From Gemmatimonadota bacterium (GTDB lineage: Bacteria; Gemmatimonadota; Gemmatimonadetes; Longimicrobiales; Gaopeijiaceae), in contig JAJDNC010000057.1 in assembly GCA_022340865.1 (NCBI GenBank), positions 1-42,086 on the forward strand: 42,086 nucleotides of DNA, read 5' to 3'. Position numbers and translations under genes: made by a program. The notes under the pieces were generated by a model. The model saw only the letters and a program-made list of their open reading frames with translations, ran no database searches and was not told where the DNA came from. This document shows, piece by piece, positions 23,235-33,680 of this stretch; position 1 is the first letter of the stretch, and the number at the start of each line of letters is the position of its first letter.

Positions 23235-23328
23235 CGCTGCTCAGAGCAAACCCGTCGAAAGGCGGGGGCGCAGAGCCACGGGGCTAAAACGGCGCGGGGG
23301 CGCCGCCACGCCCGCCGGGCCGCCAGCG
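23235..23328 (+). promoter_or_regulatory. GEMM-I cyclic-dinucleotide riboswitch, cGAMP-type residue at position 20
   Basis: Core features of the GEMM-I (c-di-GMP-I) aptamer are visible. P1 is CGCTG (23235-23239) with CAGCG (23324-23328). Then comes AGAGCAAACC, P2 as CCCGTC-GAAA-GGCGGG (23251-23266) with the GNRA tetraloop, the conserved CGCAGAGCC, and P3 with an internal CTAAAAC receptor-like loop (23279-23314) capped by CGGCGC/GCGCCG. Aligned with V. cholerae Vc2 (AGGGCAAACC), the residue that pairs with one guanine of c-di-GMP, G20, is A here (23245). That substitution marks the GEMM-Ib class that senses 3',3'-cGAMP in Geobacter. A47 (23272) is kept. It lies in the 5' leader of the membrane protein-VWA lipoprotein operon. 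Confidence 0.8.
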
Positions 23329-23353
23329 ACTCGACTTCGAGCTCACTGGCGGC
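23319..23353 (+). terminator. Expression platform: hairpin competing with riboswitch P1
   Basis: GCCGCCAG (23319-23326) pairs perfectly with CTGGCGGC (23346-23353); an inner CTCG/CGAG extends the stem. The left arm shares the bases 23324-23326 with the 3' strand of riboswitch P1, so both cannot form together. Ligand-stabilised P1 would prevent this terminator-like hairpin, predicting an ON switch. The downstream TCGTGTCGTT is a weak U-tract. Confidence 0.6.
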
Positions 23354-23411
23354 TCGTGTCGTTCGTCCCCGGAACCTCACTCTCTCAGCAGGGCCCGCAG
23401 GAGGTGTAGCC

Positions 23412-24662
23412 ATGTTCGACACGATCATCGCGTCACTCCCTCCCGGTTGGCGCGCAGGTGCCCAGATGGTGATGAGCATCGTCGCCTGGATCCCGGCCTG
23501 GCAGCATCGCATGCTGGGCGGCGTGGTCTCGCCCGACGGCGCATGGGCGACGGCGGCGAGCTGGCTGCTTCTGCTGCTGCCGGCGCTGGTGCTGGTGGCC
23601 GCGTTGTGGGCGACGATGCTCTCGGCCTACACGCTGCCGTTCCGTTCGGGACGGGTCGCGTACATCCGATCGATGGCGTTCGCGTGGTGGGACGCCGGCC
23701 GCGGGGTGGCGCTCTACTGGGCGGGCCTCGTGCGCCTGGGGCTGGTGGTGGTGAACCTCGCCTGGGCCCTGCTGCGCTACACGGTGGTGCTGCTGGGCAA
23801 GCTGGTCCGCTCGGCGTTCACCGCGCCGGCGGCGGCCCTGGACTGGACCGCGCGACGGTACTTCAAGCCGGGCGTGCCCTGGGTGGCCTTCGTGCTGACG
23901 CTGGCCTGGTCGGCACTGGAGGGCATCGTGTTCACCTTCACCCTGCGGCCCACGATCTACGAGGTGCTGTACGATCTCACGGGCGCGCCACCCAGCGACG
24001 CCTTCCTGACGCCCATCCTGTTCCTCCTCCTGTTCCTCCTGATCGCCGGCAGCTTCGCGTGCATCCAGGTGCTGACGGAGGCGATCAGCAAGCGGAACGC
24101 GAAGGAGATCCTCCAGATGCTGGTGGTGGAGTTCTTCGTGATGTTCTTCGAGGTCGTGTTCCTCTATCGCGAGCTCATCGACGCCATCACGCCGTGGATC
24201 GCGCAGCAGACGGGAGATCAGGTGCAGCTCGGGCTCGTGTCGACGCTGGCGCTGGCCTCGTTCGGCTGGGTGGGCGTGCGCGGCATGACGTGGTTCCTGT
24301 TCGGCCGCTTCGGCACGCCGGCCGTCATGGCCATCCTCTCGCGGGAGACGCTGAGCCTGGACGAGGTCACGGTGACGCCCGCAGCAGAGGATCCCATGCG
24401 CTGGTGGCGCGACATGCTGGCGGACTTCAAGAAGGAGCGCACCTGGTTCCGCCAGACGACCAACGAGCTGGTGGAGCTCATCACGCTGCCGATCCTGCAG
24501 CTGCTGGCGGTCGCGCTGAACTTCTGCCTCATCGTGGTCACGGGGCGGGGTGCGTTCGACCTGCCGTTCTCGTCGCTGAAGGAGGCGATGGCGCGCCTCC
24601 CGAAGCCCGCCCCCCGCGAGCGCACCCGCGTCGCGGTGAAAGAGCCGCTGCCGGAGGTGTGA
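23412..24662 (+). CDS. Multi-spanning membrane protein of unknown function, riboswitch-controlled
   Basis: 416 residues with about seven hydrophobic segments, near residues 49-70, 98-135, 152-172, 196-220, 235-258, 270-292 and 365-385. The C-terminal tail is basic and Pro-rich. Between the last segments is a cytoplasmic or periplasmic region of about 75 residues (EDPMRWWRDMLADFKKERTW region) rich in Trp, Arg and Lys. I recognise no family. The ATG at 23412 has AGGAGGT at ideal distance; the open frame continues further upstream but that stretch is the riboswitch. The lipoprotein gene starts 2 bp after its stop, so the two products likely form a complex. Control by a cyclic-dinucleotide riboswitch suggests a role in envelope, surface attachment or respiration changes. 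Confidence 0.85.
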   Translation: MFDTIIASLPPGWRAGAQMVMSIVAWIPAWQHRMLGGVVSPDGAWATAASWLLLLLPALVLVAALWATMLSAYTLPFRSGRVAYIRSMAFAWWDAGRGVALYWAGLVRLGLVVVNLAWALLRYTVVLLGKLVRSAFTAPAAALDWTARRYFKPGVPWVAFVLTLAWSALEGIVFTFTLRPTIYEVLYDLTGAPPSDAFLTPILFLLLFLLIAGSFACIQVLTEAISKRNAKEILQMLVVEFFVMFFEVVFLYRELIDAITPWIAQQTGDQVQLGLVSTLALASFGWVGVRGMTWFLFGRFGTPAVMAILSRETLSLDEVTVTPAAEDPMRWWRDMLADFKKERTWFRQTTNELVELITLPILQLLAVALNFCLIVVTGRGAFDLPFSSLKEAMARLPKPAPRERTRVAVKEPLPEV

Positions 24663-24664
24663 CC

Positions 24665-25648
24665 ATGACCAGGTGGAAGCGCTGGTTCCAGGTCGGCCCC
24701 GGGCTGGCCGCGGTGCTCCTGCTCCCGCTGGTGGCGGGCTGCACGGGCAGCAACGCGCCGGTGGGGCCGCGCAGCTCGTTGTTCATCGGCATCGACGTGA
24801 GCGGCTCGTTCCAGAAGAGCGGCCGCTACGACGACGCCCTCCTGTTCGCGGCGTACTACATCCACGCGCATCTCACCGGAGTGGGCGGTCTGGAGCGCCC
24901 GAAGAACCTCTTCGTCGGGTCAATCGGCGGTGACCATCCGGGGCAGCCGCAGGCGTTCCACCCCATCGAGGACTTCCAGGGCAAGAGCGTCGGACGGATC
25001 GCGGAGGATCTCAAGCAATGGTTCCCCGCCAACGAGCCCCTCACGGACTTCAACGCCTTCTTCAAGCGGACCGCCACGGAGGTGAAGCGCCGTGGCCTGG
25101 TGCTGACACCCATCACGCTGGTGATCCTCAGCGACGGCGTGCCGGACCTGGGACAGAAGCACGGCGATGCGACGGCAGCATACCGGCAGATCGATCTGAA
25201 GCCTCTCGAGTACCTGGCCCGGCGGGTGACCGTGCGGCTGCTGTACGCCAACCCGGAGGTCGCGGCCCATTGGGAGCACGACGTGCCGCGCGATCGCGTT
25301 CGGCTGTGGACGGTGGACAACGTGGTGATGGCCGGGTGGCCCCAGCAGCTCCTGGACACCATCGGTGGGGGAGCGTCGGCGTCCATGGCGTCGGAGACCC
25401 CACGGACGGAGATGGCGGCGGGAGGCGCCGGCTCCGCGGCGTCCGCGCACGACACCTCCATCGTCGCGGACTCGGCCGCTCTCGCGAGCCTCGCCCTGGC
25501 CATGCATCCGCAGTCCGAGCCCAATGACTTCCTGGACAGCGTAGCCGCGGAGGCGCCGGCTGCGCCGGTCTATCCCCCGGGCACTCCGGCACTGTGGCGT
25601 TGGATCAGGGACAACGTGGACTTCCGCGTGCGGGAGAGGGTCCTCTAG
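24665..25648 (+). CDS. Lipoprotein with von Willebrand factor A domain
   Basis: 327 residues. A signal peptide ends in the lipobox LVAGC with lipidated C26. The rest is a VWA domain from about residue 38: MIDAS motif D44-x-S46-x-S48 (IGIDVSGSF), a following TDFNAFF Thr, and ILSDGVPD with the third MIDAS aspartate, so metal binding looks intact. The tail from about 235 is Ala/Ser-rich and ends in WRWIRDNVDFRVRERVL. VWA domains mediate metal-dependent protein contacts. Anchored in the membrane and encoded 2 bp behind the multi-spanning protein, it probably acts as its extracytoplasmic partner. No chaperone-type AAA ATPase (MoxR) is adjacent, unlike many VWA systems. Function is otherwise unknown. 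Confidence 0.88.
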   Translation: MTRWKRWFQVGPGLAAVLLLPLVAGCTGSNAPVGPRSSLFIGIDVSGSFQKSGRYDDALLFAAYYIHAHLTGVGGLERPKNLFVGSIGGDHPGQPQAFHPIEDFQGKSVGRIAEDLKQWFPANEPLTDFNAFFKRTATEVKRRGLVLTPITLVILSDGVPDLGQKHGDATAAYRQIDLKPLEYLARRVTVRLLYANPEVAAHWEHDVPRDRVRLWTVDNVVMAGWPQQLLDTIGGGASASMASETPRTEMAAGGAGSAASAHDTSIVADSAALASLALAMHPQSEPNDFLDSVAAEAPAAPVYPPGTPALWRWIRDNVDFRVRERVL

Positions 25649-25669
25649 CGGAACAGGTGCAGGCGGCAG

Positions 25670-25701
25670 GGTGAGGGCATGCGCACCCCTGTCGCCTCAC
25701 C
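25670..25701 (+). terminator. Hairpin ending the riboswitch operon
   Basis: Perfect 7-bp arms GGTGAGG (25670-25676) and CCTCACC (25695-25701), 21 bp past the lipoprotein stop, followed by a C run rather than U's. A plausible end of the transcription unit but not a textbook terminator. Confidence 0.45.
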
Positions 25702-25802
25702 CCCCCACCGCCCGCTAGAGGGGGATCGGCCTCTCTGGGCCAGCCGTCGCCTCGGCCACGAAATCCTGGCCCCGCAACATCCCGCGGCCCATCTTGCCGC
25801 CG

Positions 25803-28469
<2,667 letters not shown>

Positions 28470-28476
28470 CGCGCTT

Positions 28477-29661
28477 CTAGCCCCCACCGAGGATCGCTCT
28501 CGCCGCCTCCTCCCGCCGCTCCACGTCCCGTGCTTTTCCCTGGAAGATCCTCCCCGACCCGCCACCCCGCCCACCCAGCACCTCCGCCACCTGTGTGCCC
28601 GTGACCTGCACGTCGATGTCGGCGGCCTCGCCGGCGGCCAGGACGAACGCGCCCTGGTCTCCCTCGCCGGCGGTGAGGAGGACCACCCGGTCGGGCGCCA
28701 GCCGCACCGCCTCCCGGGCGACGCGCTGGAGGAAGGGCAGATCGCGCGCGGGCCAGTGAGCGGTGAGCACCGTACCCGCCTGCGCCGCGAGCCCCGCCGC
28801 CGACGCGGTCGCCAGCTCCTCCTCCAGACCGCGGACGGCACGCATGGCATTCTTCAACTCCTCGAGCTTCGCCGCCACCCGGGCGACCGTCTCGTCGTCC
28901 GACGTGCCCATGAGCTCGCGGAGCCGGGCGCTCCGCAGATGGTGCGCCTCCAGGAGGTGGCGGAGCCGCCCGCCCGCCACCCATGAAAGACGGGTGCCAC
29001 CCCGCATGCTCTCGGCTCCCAGGAGCTTGAGGGCCTCGATCTCGCTGGTGGAGCGGCAGTGCGTGCCGCCGCACGTGGTCACGTCGATCCCCTCGATCTC
29101 CACGAGACGCACTTCGCCCGTGTGTCCCTCGGGGAGCCCCCGCGAGCGGACCTGCATGCCCTCGTACGCTTCGGGGCTCACACGGCGCACCGTGACAGCG
29201 CGGGCTGCGCGGATCTCGGCCGCCACGGCCTCCTCCAGCTCGGCCGTCTGCCCAGCCGCGATCCCGGGAGTGTCCAGCTCGATGTCGCACGTCCACTCCC
29301 CCAGGTGGAACGCGGTGGTGTGCCACCCGAAGCGTGCGTCGGCCACCGTGGTGAGGAGGTGCTGGCCGGTGTGCTGCTGCATGTGATCGAAGCGCCGGGC
29401 CCAGTCCAGCTCCACCGTCACCGGCCCCGACGGCGCCGGACCGGCGAGGAAGTGGCGAATCGCTCCCTCGGCCTTCTGGACGTCGAGCACCTCCACGCCT
29501 CCCACGGTGCCCCTGTCCGCAGGCTGTCCGCCGCCCTCGGGATACAGGATGGTGTCGGCCAGGATCACGAAGGGACGGCTCCGGTCCGCCCCCGTGGAGA
29601 GGACCTGTGTGTCCAGGCGGGTCAGCGTGGGGTCACGTTCGTACGCGGGAATGTCGGACAC
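28477..29661 (-). CDS. AlaX-like alanyl-tRNA editing protein with DHHA1 domain
   Basis: 394 residues. The N-terminal part resembles the second domain of AlaRS (LYPEGGGQPADRG), followed by the editing core with zinc ligands H93-x3-H97 (HMQQHTGQH) and C197-x3-H201 (CGGTH), as in AlaX proteins that remove serine or glycine from mischarged tRNA-Ala. The C-terminal ~150 residues form a DHHA1-type domain with a coiled-coil stretch, ending in the glycine-rich GGRGGGSGRIFQG motif. There is no aminoacylation domain, so this is a trans-editing factor. The start chosen is GTG at 29661, where similarity begins; a TTG at 29706 is possible. It ends 7 bp from the convergent kinase gene. Confidence 0.9.
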   Translation of the reverse strand: MSDIPAYERDPTLTRLDTQVLSTGADRSRPFVILADTILYPEGGGQPADRGTVGGVEVLDVQKAEGAIRHFLAGPAPSGPVTVELDWARRFDHMQQHTGQHLLTTVADARFGWHTTAFHLGEWTCDIELDTPGIAAGQTAELEEAVAAEIRAARAVTVRRVSPEAYEGMQVRSRGLPEGHTGEVRLVEIEGIDVTTCGGTHCRSTSEIEALKLLGAESMRGGTRLSWVAGGRLRHLLEAHHLRSARLRELMGTSDDETVARVAAKLEELKNAMRAVRGLEEELATASAAGLAAQAGTVLTAHWPARDLPFLQRVAREAVRLAPDRVVLLTAGEGDQGAFVLAAGEAADIDVQVTGTQVAEVLGGRGGGSGRIFQGKARDVERREEAARAILGGG

Positions 29662-29766
29662 GTGGGATTCCGGGAGAGAGGTCGGTCGCCGACGGCTGCG
29701 ACGCAACCATGGCGACCCGCCCCCTGGAATCTCAAGGGCATCCCTTCGGGAGCGACCCCTCCAGGC

Positions 29767-29803
29767 GGAGGGGCGGCGGCCTCGTCCGGCGCCGCCGCCC
29801 TCC
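29767..29803 (-). terminator. Long GC hairpin after the cupin gene
   Basis: GGAGGGGCGGCGGC (29767-29780) pairs with GCCGCCGCCCTCC (29791-29803), a 13-bp stem with one bulged G and a 10-nt loop. It lies 45 bp downstream of the cupin stop (minus strand), without a U-tract. Confidence 0.4.
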
Positions 29804-29847
29804 TTCGTGGGGTCTGCCTCGATCCCTGTCCCCGACGCTCGTGGGTG

Positions 29848-30330
29848 CTACGCCTGAGGCTGCGGCACGGCGGGGGTCAGGCCGTGGCGCATCATGATCT
29901 CGGCCATCTTCGCGTGGTCCGGCGGTCCACCGGCGGCCGCGTTGATCACCTCGGCGGACTCGCGGAAGTACTGCGGGCCGATGGCGGCGGGCGTGATCAC
30001 GCAGAGCGCCCTGGCGTCCCGGTCGCCCTCGTTGTCGAACCGGTGGACGGCGCCGCGCGGAATGCACAGCGCCTCACCCGGCCCGACCTCGATCCTCGTC
30101 CCGTCCACCGTCCAGGTGAGCACGCCCTCGAGACCATAGACCGTCTCTTCGTAGTGGTCGTGACTGTGTGCCGGAGCCGCCAGACGCCGGCCGCTCGGGA
30201 CCTCGAGATCGAACACGGCAACGCTGCCGTTGGCGTTCTCCCCCGTGATCAGGAAGCGCACACCAAGGGGCCCCAGCCGGATGGTCTCGTCGGACCGATT
30301 CACACGGACGTCGATGGCTTGCGTTGTCAT
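29848..30330 (-). CDS. Cupin-domain protein
   Basis: 160 residues with one cupin barrel. The metal-binding motif 1 is HSHDHYEETVYGLEG (two to three His plus Glu), and motif 2 is PRGAVHRFDNEG with the last His, so a mononuclear metal site is likely. A ~45-residue helical tail follows (FRESAEVINAAAGG, PDHAKMAEIMMRHG). Such small cupins act as dioxygenases, isomerases or sugar-acid sensors; the reaction is not predictable here. Two in-frame ATGs lie 6 bp apart; I used 30330 because GGGAG is at proper distance from it and directly abuts the first. It is divergent from a MarR regulator over two operator-like repeats, so MarR probably represses it until an inducer, perhaps a phenolic compound or oxidant, binds. 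Confidence 0.85.
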   Translation of the reverse strand: MTTQAIDVRVNRSDETIRLGPLGVRFLITGENANGSVAVFDLEVPSGRRLAAPAHSHDHYEETVYGLEGVLTWTVDGTRIEVGPGEALCIPRGAVHRFDNEGDRDARALCVITPAAIGPQYFRESAEVINAAAGGPPDHAKMAEIMMRHGLTPAVPQPQA

Positions 30331-30361
30331 GTTCATCTCCCTTTCGTGGGCAGCGGGGATG

Positions 30362-30380
30362 CGGTAAATTTTGTTTACCG
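30362..30380. promoter_or_regulatory. MarR operator, copy 1
   Basis: Perfect palindrome CGGTAAA-TTTTG-TTTACCG between the divergent cupin and marR genes, in AT-rich DNA. Length and symmetry fit a MarR dimer site. It is 32 bp upstream of the cupin ATG and likely overlaps its promoter. Confidence 0.75.
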
Positions 30381-30390
30381 TCTTCGACAC

Positions 30391-30407
30391 AGTAAATTCT
30401 ATTGACC
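30391..30407. promoter_or_regulatory. MarR operator, copy 2 (imperfect)
   Basis: AGTAAATTCTATTGACC matches copy 1 (GGTAAATTTTGTTTACC) at 13 of 17 positions and starts 28 bp after it on the same face register. It ends 3 bp before the first marR ATG, so binding here would repress marR itself. Confidence 0.6.
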
Positions 30408-30410
30408 ATC

Positions 30411-30866
30411 ATGTCAATGCCTTCATCGCCCGTCCCTCCAGGAGAGATGTTGATCGGAGCCCTGCTGCGGGTGCCGTCCCAGGCGATTCACCGCAGGATC
30501 ATCGCCGAGCTCAACGCTGCGGGCTTCGAGGAGCTCCGGTTGCCGCACATGGCGGTGCTGCAGTTTCCGGGCCCGGACGGGGCCCGTCCCATCGAGCTCG
30601 CCGAGCGCGCCGGCATCAGCAAGCAGGCCATGAACCAGCTGCTGCGGAGCCTCGAGGGCGTCGGCTACATCGAACGCACCGACTCGCCGCACCAGGGCCG
30701 CGCGCGCATTGTGCGCCTGACGGATCGTGGACACGCCGCGTACGCGAGGATCCACTCGATCCTCCGGACCATCGAGGAGGAATGGAAGGCCGAGGTCGGG
30801 CCCGAGGCCTTCGCGCAGCTCAAGGGGCTTCTGCTTCGCGTCTGGGAGAGCCCCCTGGTGCGCTGA
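30411..30866 (+). CDS. MarR-family transcriptional regulator
   Basis: About 151 residues with a winged helix-turn-helix: RPIELAERAGISKQAMNQLLRSLE is the recognition region (quoted positions roughly 60-83), followed by GYIERTDSPHQGRARIVRLT as the wing. Helices at both ends form the dimer interface. The start is uncertain: ATG 30411 is used, but ATG 30417, ATG 30447 or TTG 30450 (best placed behind AGGAG) are possible and would shorten only a disordered N terminus. It is divergent from the cupin gene with two related operators between them, so it likely controls both genes and is released by a small-molecule ligand. Confidence 0.88.
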   Translation: MSMPSSPVPPGEMLIGALLRVPSQAIHRRIIAELNAAGFEELRLPHMAVLQFPGPDGARPIELAERAGISKQAMNQLLRSLEGVGYIERTDSPHQGRARIVRLTDRGHAAYARIHSILRTIEEEWKAEVGPEAFAQLKGLLLRVWESPLVR

Positions 30867-30959
30867 CGTGGGTCTCCCTGGCCCCTCGAGTGTGAGACGG
30901 GGACAGGTGCGGCCGGGCGGGTGAGCCGACACGACAGCATCTCGACGAATAGAAATGCT

Positions 30960-30988
30960 TTGACCTGTGTAGGGCTACCGATTATCGA
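30960..30988 (+). promoter_or_regulatory. Possible promoter of the Big-domain lipoprotein gene
   Basis: TTGACC (30960-30965), a 17-bp spacer, then TATCGA (30983-30988). The -35 is good, the -10 weak. It would give a leader of about 80 nt before the ATG at 31078. Confidence 0.35.
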
Positions 30989-31077
30989 TTGAACAGGCTG
31001 GTCGGCTGCACGCCCCACTGCCTGTGCGCTTGCCGGCTCGAATCCGGGACAGATCCAGCAAGGGAAGGAAGCCCATC

Positions 31078-32397
31078 ATGCGAAACGCGATGGTCGCGTT
31101 CGTTGCGTCCGTCGGCCTGCTCCTCGTGTACGCATGCGGGGGCAACAAGACGACGGGCCCCTCCGTTTCCCCGAACCCGGTGGCGGCCGCCATCGCTCAG
31201 TCGGGGACGTTGCCGGCGGACACCGTGGTAGGATCGACGCTCACGGCCACGGTCAAGGTGACTGACTCGGGAGGCGCGGGTCTGGCGGGGGTGGCGGTGC
31301 AGTGGAGCGTGGCGGCGGGCGGCGGGTCGGTGTCCGCGACCTCGGTCACGACGAACGCGTCGGGACTGGCGAGCGTGAGCTGGACGCTGGGCACGACGGC
31401 GGGAGCGGACCAGCTGACGGCACATACGGGGACGCTGAGCCCGGTGACGATGACGACCACGGGCACACCGGATCGGGCGGCGGTCGTGTCGCTCTCCAAC
31501 GACACGCTGTCCTTCGGGGCGCTGGGGGACACCCTCCAGCTCACGGCGGCGGTGACGGACAAGTACGGCAACGCGGTGGACTCGCCGGCGGTGGCGTGGG
31601 CGGTGGCGGATCCGTCGGTCGCGACGGTGGACACGGCGGGCCGGGTCGTGAGCGTGAGCGAGGGCCAGACGAGCGTCACGGCGAAGGCGGACACGGCGTC
31701 GTCGACCGCCGCGGTGCTGGTGCACCAGCAGGCGGCCACGGTGGCGATCGCACCCAACGACATCGTGCTCACGGGCGTGGGCGACACGGTGCGTCTGAGC
31801 GCGACCGCCAAGGACGCCAACGGGAACGCCGTGCCCGGCGGCGTGACGTGGGCCAACGCGAACACGTCGGTGGTCAGCGTCACAACGAATGGCCTGGTCC
31901 AGGCGCAGGCCCAGGGAACGGCGAACGTGATCGCCATGGACGGTCCCGTCGCCGACACCGTGGCCGTCGTGGTCTACACGTCGCGCGGCGTCGCGCGGAG
32001 CTGGACGGGCGCGGCGGACGCGGTCTGGGCCAATCCGCTCAACTGGATGCCGGCAGGCGCCACGAACGCGCAGGACACGGCGACGGTGACCGCGACGTCG
32101 AACGAGCCGGTCCTGGGCGCCGACGCCTCGGTGGGGCCGCTCACGGTGCCGAGCCTGGCGAGCGTGACCCTGTCCGGCTTCGGACTGACCACGCACGGCG
32201 ACGTCGTGGCCACCGGCCCGGTCACCGGGACGGGCTTGCTGACCCTGGCCGGCACGGGCGCGACCCTCGAGGGGCAGGTACCGTCGATCCTCATCACCGG
32301 CACCGTCGCGCTCTCCGGAGCGACCTTCGCAAGCGCCGTGACCCTCCAGGGCGGCACGCTCACGATCCAGAACCAGACGCTCACCATCAACCCGTAG
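31078..32397 (+). CDS. Lipoprotein with bacterial Ig-like (Big) domains
   Basis: 439 residues. The signal peptide ends in LLVYAC, with C20 as probable lipidated Cys. A Big_1-like Ig domain follows (about 45-125; VQWSVAAGGGSVS, TNASGLASVSWTLG). A Big_2-like domain covers about 135-220 (LSNDTLSFGALGDTLQLTA, DPSVATVDTAGRV), and another about 223-300 (TGVGDTVRLSATAKD). The C-terminal ~130 residues are a Gly/Thr-rich beta repeat (WTGAADAVWANPLNWMP onward) like those of autotransporter-type passenger segments. Such proteins sit on the cell surface and are abundant in Gemmatimonadota. GGAAGGAAG precedes the ATG. The S74 surface protein gene follows 81 bp later, so co-expression is likely. A structural or adhesive role is inferred. 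Confidence 0.85.
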   Translation: MRNAMVAFVASVGLLLVYACGGNKTTGPSVSPNPVAAAIAQSGTLPADTVVGSTLTATVKVTDSGGAGLAGVAVQWSVAAGGGSVSATSVTTNASGLASVSWTLGTTAGADQLTAHTGTLSPVTMTTTGTPDRAAVVSLSNDTLSFGALGDTLQLTAAVTDKYGNAVDSPAVAWAVADPSVATVDTAGRVVSVSEGQTSVTAKADTASSTAAVLVHQQAATVAIAPNDIVLTGVGDTVRLSATAKDANGNAVPGGVTWANANTSVVSVTTNGLVQAQAQGTANVIAMDGPVADTVAVVVYTSRGVARSWTGAADAVWANPLNWMPAGATNAQDTATVTATSNEPVLGADASVGPLTVPSLASVTLSGFGLTTHGDVVATGPVTGTGLLTLAGTGATLEGQVPSILITGTVALSGATFASAVTLQGGTLTIQNQTLTINP

Positions 32398-32478
32398 CGG
32401 GCTTTCGGAAACGCAACGGCTCCGGGCGGCATGCCGGGGCGGCGCACTGCGCTCGATCACACCAAAGGAAAGGGAATC

Positions 32479-33618
32479 ATGCACACGACGACACTCCGGC
32501 GCGCCCGGCTGGCACTGGCTGCGAGCGTGCTCGCGCTCCCGCTCCTGGTTGCGCCTCTGGCGGCGCAGACCCGGCTCCTGGAGACCAAGAACTCAGTCGG
32601 TGACAGCGTGATGTTCCTCAGTGGCGACGGCGGGTTCGCCCTGCTCGGCCCCCCCACGGGCGGGGGCTCCATCCCCATTCAGGGATTGGGGACGCGGCTG
32701 ATGTGGTATCCGGCCAAGTCGGCGTTCCGCGCCGGCACGGTCTGGACCCTCGACAGCAGGACGGGGACGGAGTGGGACGACGCGAACATCGGAGCGGGGT
32801 CCGTGGCCATGGGGAATGGCACCATGGCCAGTGGGACCGAGTCCTTCGCCATGGGGCGGTCGTCGAGCGCGACGGGTAACGAGTCGGTGGCGCTCGGGAT
32901 CTTTTCCAACGCCAGCGGCTTCGCCGGCGTCGCGGAGGGCTCCTCCGCGAACGCCACCGGGAGGAGCGCGGTGGCCCTGGGGGAGACCGTGTTCGCGTCC
33001 GGCGATTACTCGGTGGCCCTGGGCACGTATGCGAACACCAACAGCTTCGAGGGCGCCGTCGTGATCAGCGACGCATCGACAGAGACCGCCAGCGTGGGCG
33101 CTATGACCGCGACAGGCGTGAACCAGTTCGCCGTTCGGGCCGCCGGGGGCATTCGGCTCCGCACCAGCTCCGACACCCTCTCGGGCTGCGACATCGACGG
33201 GTCGGGCAACATGACCTGCACGGGTACCGTGAGCGGCACCTCCGACGTGAACCGGAAGAAGGACTTCACGTCCGTGAACGCCGACCAGGTGCTGAGCAAG
33301 CTGGCGGACCTGCCCATCGACGCGTGGAGCTACAAGCGGGATCCGGCCGGCGTCCGGCACGTGGGGCCCATGGCCCAGGCCTTCCACGCCGCCTTCGGCC
33401 TGGGGGCGAACGACGTGACCATCGCCACCGTCGACGCCGACGGCGTCAACATGCTGGCCATCCAGGCCCTCAAGCGGCGTACCGACGCGTTGCGGAAGCA
33501 GGTGAAGGCCGCCCAGACGGAGAACGCGGAGCTGCGCCAACGTCTCCAGCGGCTCGAGGCCGTCGTCCAGCAGCTGGCGGCGAAGGACGGCACGAGCGGA
33601 GGGTCGAGTCCCCAATAG
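32479..33618 (+). CDS. Surface protein with YadA-like head repeats and peptidase S74 chaperone domain
   Basis: 379 residues with a Sec signal peptide (cleavage near LAAQ, residue 30). Residues about 95-190 are YadA-head-type repeats of ~14 residues (SVAMGNGTMASGTESFAMG, ESVALGIFSNASG, SAVALGETVFASG, SVALGTYANTNS), expected to form a trimeric left-handed beta-roll. A peptidase S74 domain follows from about 255, with the self-cleavage-site-like SDVNRKKDF, and the YKRDPAGVRHVGPMAQAF and LAIQALKRR segments. The last ~30 residues are a coiled coil. S74 domains are intramolecular trimerisation chaperones best known from phage tail spikes; here the carrier is a secreted bacterial protein. No outer-membrane anchor domain is visible, so export beyond the periplasm is uncertain. 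Confidence 0.88.
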   Translation: MHTTTLRRARLALAASVLALPLLVAPLAAQTRLLETKNSVGDSVMFLSGDGGFALLGPPTGGGSIPIQGLGTRLMWYPAKSAFRAGTVWTLDSRTGTEWDDANIGAGSVAMGNGTMASGTESFAMGRSSSATGNESVALGIFSNASGFAGVAEGSSANATGRSAVALGETVFASGDYSVALGTYANTNSFEGAVVISDASTETASVGAMTATGVNQFAVRAAGGIRLRTSSDTLSGCDIDGSGNMTCTGTVSGTSDVNRKKDFTSVNADQVLSKLADLPIDAWSYKRDPAGVRHVGPMAQAFHAAFGLGANDVTIATVDADGVNMLAIQALKRRTDALRKQVKAAQTENAELRQRLQRLEAVVQQLAAKDGTSGGSSPQ

Positions 33619-33680
33619 GGCACGGCCCGTCGTACCGTCCCGCGAGGTGGGTCCGAGGGACTCGGCCCGGGGCCACCCCC

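Noticed and set aside
23226..23411. N-terminal extension of the membrane protein
   Set aside because: The extra codons translate the riboswitch, and an ideal AGGAGGT site precedes the ATG at 23412.
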